NCBI GenBank assembly: GCA_003427395.1
Contig: BFEA01000231.1
Coordinates: 1,257,897-1,284,489 of the forward strand
Origin: Chara braunii
Lineage: Eukaryota > Streptophyta > Charophyceae > Charales > Characeae
Direction of reading: 5' to 3'
Length of the DNA stretch: 26,593 nucleotides
Shown here: positions 1-9,346 of the stretch, in pieces
Numbering within the stretch: the first letter of the stretch is position 1
How the letters are laid out: the number at the start of each line of letters is the position of its first letter
Translations under genes and position numbers: made by a program
Notes under the pieces: model-generated
The model's database searches: none
Told to the model about the DNA's origin: nothing
The model's input: only the letters and a program-made list of their open reading frames with translations

Positions 1-310
1 TCGTGTTGGGTTTCTGGCATGTCATTAAGTTGGTCACTCAGTCGCTGCATTGGATGTGTGTCAGGCGGTCTGGCCGAAGGTTAATCTGTCAAGAAGTTCG
101 TGAGTCTTTCTCTAAATCAGTCTCTTTTCCAGTGCATCGGTGACAATGCAAGTCACTGAGTCTGTCATCCGATGACTGTTTGCTGATTACAGGACCGGAC
201 GTTGTTATTTTCGCCATTTGGCAGGTCATCGTTTTCGAGATTGTGTTGTCGGTATTGCACCGTCCACCACGCACCACACGCATGGCGCGGGAGAGGGCCG
301 CCCATCTGTC

Positions 311-1236
311 ATGGATAACGCACCAGCCAGTTTCACGCCTGATGACGGCAGGTCAGCAGAACGGCCACCCACTTGGCCCGCGCGTGGCAACGCCACGCCG
401 GTGTCACCGCATGCCAGACAGCGCGGTTTGCTGGGAGTATCCCCTTATGGCAGCCCGGATGACATGCGATCAACAAAGAGGCCGCATGTTCACTCTCTTT
501 CGCCTACGGTCGTCGTCACTCCCGGCGTTGCAGTTGTGCATTCTCCGTTGCCGCCCTTGTTGCCGTCTCCAGTGCGCCGTCCATACACTCTAGTACACCC
601 TCTGTCGGATTTCGATGCGTTGTGTTTTCCTGTGCTGTCGCTGCCATTGCAACCTCGCCGTTTGCAGTTTCTGTCGTGTGTTGCGCAGCCATTTCCTCCT
701 CCTCCACTTTTCGTTGGACGCGACGGGTTGGACTCCATCCCCCTAGAGGGGTGTTCTCAATCATCAGGAGCGGTGTTTGGAAGTGGAGGGTCCACACTGC
801 GTGACGGAGGACGTCGGAGTGTAGAACCGCGGGTCTCACATTCGTTCGCCGCATCAGGCCATGGGCAGGGGGGTGTATTGGATGATGCACGTCGTGCCTC
901 TGCCGGGGACACACATGACCGTAATTCCGCCCGGCGCTCTCTCGTCTCCTGGTTCGACGAGGATGACAATGTGTGTGGTAGCGGAGATGGGCCCGACCGT
1001 TGCGATCCTGGCGCTCAAAATCTTGGAGCAGGTCGTTGTGAACATTCGGGCGGGTCTTTGGGGCAATTTGGTTCGCAGTCAACTGGTTCCGCGAAGTACT
1101 CGCGTTTGTTCCTGACTGCCGCCTGCAAGGAGAGACTGCGCCTTTTACAATCTGCGATGAAAGAAGTGAGCGACAAGTCTTGGGTCATGAGCGATGTCGT
1201 CGACCGACTGTTGCATTGGTCATTGCCAGCCATCCG
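311..1236 (+). CDS. N-terminal exon of the transposase-like gene, low-complexity protein
   Basis: An open frame of about 300 codons begins at the ATG at 311, which starts MDNAPASFTPDD; an earlier in-frame ATG lies at 218. Most of the product is rich in Pro, Ser, Gly and Arg and looks disordered. The last 50 residues (YSRLFLTAACKERLRLL onward) look helical and folded. The frame ends in TAA at 1238-1240, but this stop lies inside a good 5' splice site (CCG/GTAAGAG). The real exon probably ends at 1236 and continues into the catalytic part. I do not recognise a domain. The link to the transposase rests on position and splice phase only. Confidence 0.4.
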
Positions 1237-1436
1237 GTAAGAGTTCGGGGACGGTGTGGCGTCGAGGATCGAGAGAACACTACCGGCCGGTAGTCGTGCA
1301 GATGTGTTTCATCTCGGAGCAGAAGGGGATGATTTGACAGCGGACGCTGAGGATGATGGCGAGCGTGATGGTGAAGGGAGCGGTGGAGGCAATGGCGAGT
1401 CATTTTGTGGGTCGGATGATTCACTACCGCGTTCAG
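1237..1436 (+). other. Candidate 200-nt spliceosomal intron in the transposase-like gene
   Basis: The segment starts GTAAGAG and ends GTTCAG. Removing it joins a codon split after its second base (CG + G). It also moves the reading exactly into the frame that is open from 1420 to 2052, which holds the Cys-rich part of the transposase. The acceptor's pyrimidine tract is weak, so another nearby AG remains possible. Confidence 0.45.
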
Positions 1437-2042
1437 GGCACGGGTCACAGCGTGGCTGCAGATCGCGCGGGCGGCCACCAAGCCATGGCAGGTCGCGTTC
1501 GCATTCCGAACATGTACGTCCTTTGTGTTGGGACGATCCAAGGATGGTGCTTTGCAAACCGGACCTTGCAATAATCGGTCTGCACATGTGTTGGAATCGA
1601 TGGGGCACTGGGAAGGCTCGAAAGCGCCTGATATCGTCTTCGTGGAGCCGGTGAAGCTGCTGCAGTTGCTCGGGTTGTTTGATTTGAGTTGCCCGCGCCA
1701 CGGGGGCGGTTGTGCTGTGGATGTGTCCTCTGTCGGTTATCCTGGGCAGATTTGTCGCATTTCGCTCGCTTGTGAGAAGTCATGTCGTTGGACATGGCAC
1801 AATGCATTGGTTGGGGGAGCTGTGTACTCTTGCAGACTTCAGCAGCAGTTGTTCCATGCAACCGTCACTGCGGGTATGACATATACCGTCCTCAACGACT
1901 TCTGCATCGCGTTTGGGGTGGCACCTGTGCACAAACCCACTTTTTACAGTTGCATGCTCAGTGAGCCGAATGTGCGTGAGGGTTGGAATGCAAAGGTTGT
2001 CAGGCAGAGCGTGCGGTATTGCGACTTGGCCATTGACACGTT
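1437..2042 (+). pseudogene. Cys-rich segment of the transposase-like protein, upstream of the catalytic core
   Basis: The frame open from 1420 to the stop at 2050-2052 reads ARVTAWLQIARAATKPW, then a hydrophobic stretch, then FVEPVKLLQLLGLF. A Cys cluster follows (SCPRHGGGC, later ACEKSCRWTW), suggesting a zinc-binding fold before the catalytic core. The next part (TAGMTYTVLNDFCIAFGVAP) resembles the helical region that precedes the catalytic Asp in such transposases. The frame ends at TAG 2050-2052, but the continuation (LGRPVTLMVDGRYD) is open in the next frame from 2043. A small indel near 2040 is the simplest explanation. Confidence 0.5.
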
Positions 2043-3245
2043 ATGCGATTAGGGAGACCCGTCACTTTGATGGTTGACGGTCGCTACGATTCGGCCAGGT
2101 CTACGCAGCATTGCACTGTTACCGCGATTGAGTGTGATACTCGTTTTGTGGTGGGTGTTCACACTCTTCGGCCAAAAAATGAGGGAAACGCGTCGAACCA
2201 ACTTGAGGTTCCTGCTGTTGTGCGCCTGTTGAGAGGCTTGCTGTCGAGGGGGTTGAAGATCCGGTGTGTTGTCTCCGACGATTGTGCTGCATTGGGTCCA
2301 CAGTTGGAGCGCCTGGGTATTGAATAGTAGAAGGATTGCCATCATAAGGTAAAAAACATTCGCAAGGCACTTAGAAAAGTCGTGACGCTGAAGGTGCCAA
2401 AGAAATTGAACAACCCTCATCAGTGTGTGTCGAAATCTCAGTTTATGGAGTTAACGAAAAAGGAGTTGTTGGATGCCTTGATGGACCGTTATGGACCAGA
2501 GTCTTTGACGGCAAAAGAAGAACGATTGAAGAAGAGCGACTTCGTTGCTCTTGTGATGAGCAAAATATACCCGTACGGCACGATGAAAAACAACAAATCT
2601 TTGGTCGTGGATGCATATGGTGTGACTGAGTTCCATATGCATGAGGTGGGGCATTGGTTTCTTCGTGCTTCCCAGCTTTGCAGAGATGAGGGCGGCGACT
2701 TTGTCACTCTGCACAATGATGTCATGATGATCGCCGACCATTGGGCCGGGGACCACTCCAGGTGCGTTGCGGACAGAGAGCTTCTATGCTCAAAGGCGGA
2801 TGGCCCATCTCGGCTGCCTTTGTACATGCACGACGACCCCGTGTATGACATCATTCGCCAGACGTTGGGCAGGCATTGCAGCACGACCGTTTGTTCGTAC
2901 TACACGGAGTTCCGTCATACGTCGACGGTTGAGACCTTCCAGGGCACAATCATCATTTACGCGAAGAAGACCTTGCACTTCGAGAAGTCGTATGAGCTGC
3001 GTTTGGCGATTGCAGTCATTCGATGGAACAGTCATGCATGGCAGGATCCCTTGGAGTATCGTGTCCACAGGCCTTCGGGGACTTCGATTCGTCCAAGGCC
3101 GAGCCACTACCGTCACAATCGGCCACCTACCGATTCGTGGATGAATCGACTGTCCACGTTCATCTTCAGTTCAAAATGTGTTTCAGATTGGGCTCGACGC
3201 CTTCTCGAGTACGACGACTGTGATGTGTCGGGGTCGGCTCCTTGA
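2043..3245 (+). pseudogene. DDE catalytic core of the transposase-like protein, interrupted by TAG TAG
   Basis: One frame runs from 2043 to 3245 and is interrupted only by two consecutive TAG codons at 2325-2330. Before them lie VDGRYDS and VVSDDCAALG, the first two acidic motifs. Directly after them comes KDCHHKVKNIRKALRK, which fits the His/Asn motif following the second Asp in many transposases. Further on are an insertion with MKNNKSLVVDAYGVTEFHMH and Cys/His residues, then YYTEFRHTSTVETFQG with the probable third catalytic residue (Glu, 2931-2933), then a helical end. The protein stays open for 287 codons after the stops. Decay is therefore limited and the copy probably recent. Confidence 0.6.
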
Positions 3246-3463
3246 CACCTCCTCTGCCTCGCGATCTTTTTTGCAGAGGCGAGGATACCATTGCCCGTGA
3301 CGAGGACGACGTTGCTTCAGGTGTGGATCCCGACGTTGTGGGGGATGACGATGTTTTCATCATTGGCAACGGGGATGGGTTGCCTGGACCGGCGGATGCC
3401 TTGTCCGATCGATCATGCGATTCTCTATTGGATGCAGATGATGTCGAGTTGTTCGACGACTGA
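3242..3463 (+). pseudogene. Acidic C-terminal tail in a third frame
   Basis: From about 3278 the third frame encodes a strongly acidic tail (GEDTIARDEDDVASGVDP, later DVVGDDDVF and LLDADDVELFDD) ending at a stop at 3461-3463. The preceding catalytic frame stops at 3243-3245. Just before the tail lies a strong 3' splice-like site, a pyrimidine tract ending TTTTTTGCAG at 3276. The tail is therefore either joined through a very short intron (a phase-compatible donor GTACGA is at 3209) or was shifted out of frame by an indel. Confidence 0.35.
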
Positions 3464-3523
3464 CATCATGTTTTGTGGTACATGCGACTTTTATGTTTTT
3501 CGACTTTTTAGTTTGACGTGTTG

Positions 3524-3528
<5 letters not shown>

Positions 3529-3592
<64 letters not shown>
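3529..3592. repeat. (AT)n microsatellite
   Basis: About 64 bases of alternating A and T with one C interruption near 3562. It follows the acidic tail stop by about 65 bases. Confidence 0.95.
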
Positions 3593-3595
<3 letters not shown>

Positions 3596-4933
3596 CAGTC
3601 TGACTGCGAAGACTCATGGCGAGGCTGTATACTACCCCGTAGGGTTAAATTTGTAATTTCGTTTGACTCGGGCGTAACCGTGAGACCAACCTATGAGGAA
3701 AATTCATGAGGGTCACATTTGTAAATATGGGAAATATAGGCCCAACATTATTTCAAATTTCCTATACGTACACTTACTGCGAAGAGCAGCCGGACTACCC
3801 CCAAGACAGACAGGCCCTAATGGCCAGAGCTGATGGACGGTCCTATAGTATATAGTCGGGTCTGGTAGAGGCCGAGAGGGCGAAACTGCAACGGTATTGG
3901 TCGGTTAGTCAGTCCGGTCTACGTGTAGGTTAGAGTACTGTACTCTATTAGTAGAATGAGGNAAATCGATTGGGGANNAAGNGACTGTAANAAACNNTNT
4001 NATGATATTCGTTCGAGTTGGCTCATNATCANCATCATATCAATTNTGATTTTNNTGAGNTTCTTTATTGTGATTGTTTGTTGGGAGTTTGTCGGAGAGT
4101 GAGAGTCATTGTGTAACCTCCCCCATGTGTGCATGGTTGAATTGCGCTGCTTATCCTTGTCTGTGTGCNNNNTTGACTNTGTCACCTCTCCCCCTCTTGT
4201 TATGCATGTGTGGGCGTGTTTTATATTGTATGGGTGGTTAGGTGTTTTAAAAAACAAAATCGTCTCCCCCTGTTCTTATGCATGTGTGGCCGTGTTTGAG
4301 AATATCTGTGTGTGAGCGCCGGAAAAAATCGTAAGACAACCAAATGATATATATATATATATATATCACACATCTGATGGTATCTCATGTCTTGTGTTTG
4401 ATTAATTTTTTTTTCTTTTCCTCCTCTGCGTATAGATATTATTGAACCAATGTCAAGTTACACATACATCCATGATACTTCACATGCTTACGCACTTAGG
4501 CAACAGTTAGATCGCACATTATATAGCCGAGCCAATTCAGATTTTCACGTTGATCCAATACTGCAATGACATCCAGTTGCAACAATAAATGAATGAACTT
4601 GAGTGGCGAGAGCGAGGATTAGAATCGCTCAGACTCCATTGTCAATGGTACAATGACATACAATTGCAAAAATAAATAAATGAACTTCAAATGAGAGATC
4701 GAGGATTATAAGAAGAAGAAGATTATGTACAGCAGGGAAACCAAATTTTACATAATGCAATCCCTGCAAGTCACGACAATAGGTAAGTACCGTGCCTGAT
4801 GGCCTGTCGAACAAGCACGGGCCGTTACGGGTCACACCAAAAGTAACCCCCACGCTTAAGTTTACGATCGCGCACACACACTCAAGGCAAACACACAGTC
4901 TCCCTGACAAACGTACTCAGATTGTAGGCAAGC

Positions 4934-4936
<3 letters not shown>
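3593..4936. other. Non-coding stretch with scattered ambiguous bases
   Basis: No convincing gene on either strand. It contains isolated N bases at 3962-4055 and a block of four at 4169-4172, plus two related T-rich passages with a CATGTGTG(G)(G/C)CGTGTTT motif (about 4205 and 4281). A short (AT)n lies at 4347-4366, and there are AATAAA-like A-rich motifs at 4585 and 4670. The single Ns amid readable sequence suggest disagreeing reads from repeat copies rather than a sized gap. Confidence 0.6.
4347..4366. repeat. Short (AT)n microsatellite
   Basis: Twenty bases of alternating AT between AAATG and CACAC. Confidence 0.85.
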
Positions 4937-4998
<62 letters not shown>

Positions 4999-4999
4999 N

Positions 5000-5069
<70 letters not shown>
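4937..5069. repeat. (CT)n microsatellite
   Basis: About 133 bases of uninterrupted CT repeats apart from one N at 4999. On the minus strand this is a (GA)n tract starting about 30 bases after the stop of the small minus-strand reading frame at 5102. Confidence 0.97.
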
Positions 5070-5087
<18 letters not shown>

Positions 5088-5088
5088 C
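5070..5088. repeat. (TATC)n tetranucleotide tract fused to the (CT)n tract
   Basis: About five TATC units join the (CT)n tract directly, forming a compound microsatellite. Confidence 0.9.
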
Positions 5089-5101
5089 TCTCGTGAAGCA
5101 T

Positions 5102-5518
5102 TTACCGCCGTGCACGTCGATGTGGGCGCGCGTTTTCAGGAGGATCAAATTGTCGTAGTTCAAAACCTCGAATAATTGTATCTGGCCATCGTTCCCGCAT
5201 TGCGTCTTGGAACTCATCTGGCAATCTCTGTCGGAAAACGACGAACCCGCATAGCCGAGAAAAAGCGACATATCCATTGTAACGATTTTGCTTCGGTTCG
5301 AGATTTGCACGACCAATAAGCAGATTCATGCACTGTTGCAAATGCTCCTCTAGGCCAGCAAAAGTCACAGCCTCCTCCAAAAGCGCTGCGGGTCCCGGCC
5401 ACCGGCTCCTAATCTCAGCGACTCTCAGCTCCTCATCGCAGAAAGGATCAGTATCTGTCCCATTTCCAAATACTACTGCATCGGCCCGCACGCCAACCCT
5501 GCGTCGTCGACGGTCCAT
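5102..5518 (-). CDS. Unassigned small protein or last exon, 138 codons
   Basis: The minus-strand frame from the ATG at 5518 starts MDRRRRRVGVRADAVV and ends HRRARR at a TAA at 5102-5104. It has an ordinary amino-acid composition, with an amphipathic middle (VAEIRSRWPGPAALLEEAV) and a Cys-containing segment (GYVAFSRLCGFVVFRQRLP). I do not recognise the family. The same frame stays open upstream past 5571, where the minus strand has a 3' splice-like site (TGTTCTGTTTTGTAG). The piece may therefore be the last exon of a split gene, whose 3' untranslated part would carry the (GATA)n(GA)n tract. It stands out because the surrounding frames are clearly non-coding. It could equally be a transposon fragment. 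Confidence 0.35.
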   Translation of the reverse strand: MDRRRRRVGVRADAVVFGNGTDTDPFCDEELRVAEIRSRWPGPAALLEEAVTFAGLEEHLQQCMNLLIGRANLEPKQNRYNGYVAFSRLCGFVVFRQRLPDEFQDAMRERWPDTIIRGFELRQFDPPENARPHRRARR

Positions 5519-5596
5519 GTATTTGAAAGGGTGAATATTGTTATGTCGCTTATGTGTGATTTTTTTGAAATCTACAAAACAGAACATTACGGGCAC

Positions 5597-6968
5597 CGAT
5601 TACCTTAGTACTGTACCTATTGTACCTCCACATAACGAAAACGAAAACAAATTTCAGAACACAAAGTAGGCAATTTTTTATTTTAATACCGAAAACATAT
5701 AACAAACACATGGGAGATAAGGTTTGCATATGTATAAAGAGAGAATATACAATCATTGAAACCATCATTTTATCTCTCTCCAATAGCGAAGAAACTAAGA
5801 AAAAAATTAACGAATGGTATTCATCGTTGAGTCACACTGCAAGGATAAAACATGACAGAGAAATCCTCGCCATTAGAGACACAATAGGGCGGTGTCGGGT
5901 GCATCGGTCCGGCACCGCCCATGGCAGCGCGGGACCCTCTCGACCTTGTCACGCAGGAGTTGGACCAACTTTGCCACGAACACACAAATGGAGCTTCCTT
6001 AGGCCGCTCCGGCCGAGTGCGCCAGCCATACCTCTCGCGAGCCGCTACGACAGGATAGGGCCTACGCGAGGCACGACTTACCTCCACCTTACGGGAGCTG
6101 TCACCTCCCTTCGGTGGGCATATGCCCGCCGAGCTACCAGTCCACAGTACGAAAGCTACTCGGTTGCAATCGCAGAGGTGGACCAGCCGAGGGCGTTTCT
6201 CGTTCACTGTAGCATAGGGGGTACGAGCGGTAATACGCCTATCGGACCCGCACGCGAACCGATATCTCGGGGGGCTGAAGTCCCAAGTGCGGCTCATCGT
6301 CGGTCGACTAGGACGCATCCCACACACCACGCGCACACCACTTTACGAACACAAAAATAAAACGCACACACACGCACACGAAACGACACAACACAAACAA
6401 CCCGACAACGCTCCTAGCCCCTCGGTAACCATCCTATAACTTTTCGGCGCGGAAATCGAATAGGCGTCGCGCGCGAGACTCGGTATAAAACCGTGCGGAC
6501 GCAGGGCTAACTCATGTCGACTCGCAATGCAAGCGTACGCAAGCGGTCGAAGTGATGGCGTACTATGTAGTACCCATACTCATGCGGTCCTCATTAATCT
6601 CGAGGGTCGCATTCGACACTCAAGTGTCGACTGACACGCGCCTTGAGGGTTAATCTCTCGACGCTGGACAACCGCCATGCGCGGTTGAAGACCACATACC
6701 CTTTTCTGCACCCTGTGCAGAGTGGGTGGTACACAGGTCCATACATGTGGTGGCAGTCATTTCTTACTGCCCTGGAGATGAGTCCCCCTCCAGGCCTGGG
6801 CGGAAGTCAAGGGGTTTGACTTTGACGGCTGCCACGGACTACAACGTCCAACAACACAAACTCTAAAAAACAAAGAATAAAGGGGGTCTTACTTTTCTCT
6901 CAATCATAGTCTGGTTAACCCTTTGCGCACGATCTCAGTAAGCCACGCACATACCCAAGGCACATATA
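5597..6968. other. Stretch without a convincing gene, with hairpins and a TATA-like site
   Basis: The long open frames here on both strands (about 171 codons minus, 246 plus) have biased, low-complexity composition and no recognisable motif, so I do not call them genes. Visible structures are an 8-bp-arm hairpin GGGCGGTG/CACCGCCC at 5887-5920, a TATA-like GGTATAAAACCG at 6482-6493, and an inverted repeat TCGACACT/AGTGTCGA at 6613-6630 inside a longer decayed inverted repeat (about 6592-6655). The mixture resembles the non-coding end of an old mobile element. Confidence 0.4.
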
Positions 6969-7659
6969 GTTATATATATATATATATATACAAAGCTTAT
7001 TTATATAGGACGATCACTTCTCATAGTCACAGTGGGACTCCTCTCAGCCACATATATATGTAATCGCAGACATTCACATCCAGAAGCCGAACCACAAAAC
7101 ATACCTGCAATCACATCAAAGATACAACAAAGGTCCACGCACTACACGGGGTCAACTTCAACCATTCTCTATGCTCATACCCCTCGCTTTAGCCACGCAA
7201 ACCTCACTTTTGTGCAACTTCCCAAAATAAATACTCAGTACTTTTGTTAAATGACCATTCAATAAAGTCCGGGTAAAAACACAATAAAACAATTCAAACC
7301 ACAGGGCTAAAGCCTTTAGGTTGAGTGGCAAGAGTGGATTGGAGTTGAATCGTAAACCGACGAATCGGCAACCGACCTGTTATCAGTGATAACAAAAGAT
7401 GATACTCATAGGATCAAGCTGAAACTAGTCAAAGTCCTGAATCGAATGTCCAAGAAAGGCTTGTACCATAAGACAGGTCAATGCCCAAGCTAAATCATCA
7501 GCATATAGGGGATGAACCTCCATAGCACATTCTCACTCAAAGTCACCTGCCAACTAAGTCTAAGCCTACCTTTAAGCCATTGCCCAAAACAAAGGTAAAC
7601 TAATGGCAGAATTTTCCCTATTCAGGGTGGATCGCCAGAATCGCTACCTGTCGAAATAT

Positions 7660-8000
7660 AATCTAACTCCTCTAAATCAAGAAAATTTCGACAGCGCTTC
7701 CCGTAAGAAAAATGTCTTTTCGAAATTTGTATCAGCCTGAATATGAAAACAGAAATAGTCTTTGACTTTCCAAGGTCCAATTTTGTCTAACTCCCTGAAT
7801 TAGCAAAAATTTGGGCAGCACTCCCTTTAGAAAATGAGACTTTCCAAATTTTTACTAAGTCATGTATAAACTTTAGACAAGTTGAACTTTGACAAGTCAA
7901 AATTTGACTAGCTGCTTGGATTTGCAGAAATTTCGGCAGCGCTTCCCGTAGTGAAAGTAGCTTACCAAAATTTATACAAAGCCAAATATAACAAAAGATC
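7660..8000. repeat. Three degenerate ~122-bp tandem units in copy A
   Basis: A core of the form ATTTCGGCAGCGCTTCCC starts at 7685, 7809 (as ATTTGGGCAGCACTCCC) and 7930, so the units are spaced 124 and 121 bases. Each core is preceded by a TAACTCC-like motif and a GAATT/GATTT stretch, and followed by AGAAAA-like A-rich sequence. Confidence 0.8.
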
Positions 8001-8272
8001 CCGGAAAATGCGAGAATTGATCTAAGTAAAAATAAAGTTAGCTCAGAAAATGCAGGAATTGACCTAACTCTTATCGCTCTAGCACGTGGCGAACCACTAA
8101 AGCAACTACCTATCAAACTAAAACTCAGACCAAGAAGTAGCCTCACTCAGTCACATGCAGGGCCAAACCACAAAGGTAAGTACTCTCGTCATCCCAAGTC
8201 AAACTTTGCAAACAATAGTTCGTAATCTCTCGATACTTTATTCCCCTATACCCAGCTTACATAGGGCATAAA

Positions 8273-9093
8273 GTCAAGTCGTTCAATTTTATGGAACCTG
8301 CCTGACTCAGCCATTGAGCATACACGAACATGTTGCACAACTACTTCTCTCTTCCTTTTGGGCATATGACTAAGCCGTTCATCTTAGAACAAGGCTCAGC
8401 CGCCCTGAACTGTTTAATATCCAAATTATATATACCTCTCTGGGCTTGGTGTTTAAAAGTTGGGCATAGGACTGAGCCGTTAATCTTAGAACAAGGTCCG
8501 GTCTGCCCAGGGTTACCTTCAATTATACTCTTAGTTATACTTTTTTTTTTTCATGATAAGCTATAGCCAGAACGTCCAATCTTATGGAACCCATGCCTGA
8601 CTAGCCTGTTCATGGATAGGATAGTATAAAATATAGCCAAAATTTAACCTTTTGGGTTCCAACATGTGCGAGGCTTTGGGCCAGACCGTCCAATCTTATG
8701 GAACATGTATGGTTCTCTGCCAGGTTCGTTTCTCTTTGATCCCTCTGTGTGCGGCATGAGTCCAAGACCGTCCAATCTTATGGACATGCCCTGCCCTCAG
8801 CGAGAATTACTCCCTCAGAATAAAACAGGAAGGGGCTGGGCCGTCCAATCTTATGGACTTGCTCAGACCTCCTCGATCAAAAACAAAATAAACAGAACAA
8901 ACCCCAATCAAACATGACAACCAAACCCTCCAATCTTATGGTACAGGTTTGGCCCCTGAAAAGTCAGCCACAACCAAACCCTCACAATTCAGAGCAATCA
9001 AATCGTCCAATCTTATAGAACTGGTCTGACCCTCCATGCAATTCAAGAATAAACACAGCGGTCAGGCCGTCCAATCTTATGGAACTGGTCTGA
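8273..9093. repeat. Array of ~10 short hairpin repeats with conserved loop (copy A only)
   Basis: Units of about 30-37 bases share the core GTCCAATCTTATGGA and recur every 65-116 bases: about 8273, 8369, 8471, 8566, 8682, 8763, 8836, 8921, 8993 and 9062. In most units the flanks can pair across an ATCTTA loop. Examples are TCAGGCCGTCCA with TGGAACTGGTCTGA (9062-9093), CCAAACCCTCCA with TGGTACAGGTTTGG (8921-8952) and CTAAGCCGTTC with GAACAAGGCTCAG (8370-8398). Different units keep pairing with different bases, which suggests selection for, or a mechanism producing, a hairpin. The spacer sequences are unrelated to one another. Confidence 0.8.
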
Positions 9094-9335
9094 ACACCAT
9101 AGGACCCGTTCAATCTCAAACAAAACCACCTTTCACCCACCCTTCCCCCAGATGCAGCCTCCTTGTGTTCACAATCTGCGTTCAGGCAATCAACAAAACT
9201 GAAACCGAGACTTGCATACCTTCCTTTACTTTATCTGAATCACGTCCTGAAAGTCAAACCAAAAGTCAAAGTAGGGGTGCATGCAGTACACTCAGTCAAA
9301 CATAGCAAGACATACAAGTAGGGGTTATATCAGGG

Positions 9336-9346
9336 TATATAAAGGG
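9336..9346 (+). promoter_or_regulatory. TATA-like site in copy A
   Basis: TATATAAAGGG lies in a conserved context and is kept unchanged in copy B (11676-11686). It could be a core promoter of a plus-strand transcript of the repeat unit. This is inferred from sequence only. Confidence 0.3.

Larger units (their letters stand above)
311..3463 (+). pseudogene. Decayed DDE transposase-like gene (whole locus)
   Basis: A plus-strand coding region can be followed through three frames: an N-terminal part (311-1236), a Cys-rich and catalytic part (about 1437-3245) and an acidic tail (to 3463). The catalytic part shows an Asp in VDGRYD (2076-2078), a second Asp in VVSDD (2277-2279), a CHHKVKNI motif after it (from about 2334) and a Glu in HTSTVE (2931-2933). 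This spacing and these motifs fit a DDE-type cut-and-paste transposase. The layout recalls large transposases of the Kolobok kind, but I cannot assign the superfamily. It is broken by a frame change near 2040 and by two adjacent TAG codons at 2325-2330. No terminal inverted repeats could be recognised; the left end may lie outside the window. Confidence 0.6.

Noticed and set aside
3518-3617. Open frames encoding Ile-Tyr repeats
   Set aside because: They are translations of the (AT)n microsatellite; the same applies at 10262-10336.
5620-6360. 246-codon plus-strand frame and 171-codon minus-strand frame overlapping it
   Set aside because: Neither has recognisable motifs; composition is biased and includes simple His/Thr-rich ends.
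8273-9093. Reading the hairpin array as a CRISPR array
   Set aside because: Unit spacing is irregular (65-116 bases), units are imperfect, the context is eukaryotic and no cas genes are present.
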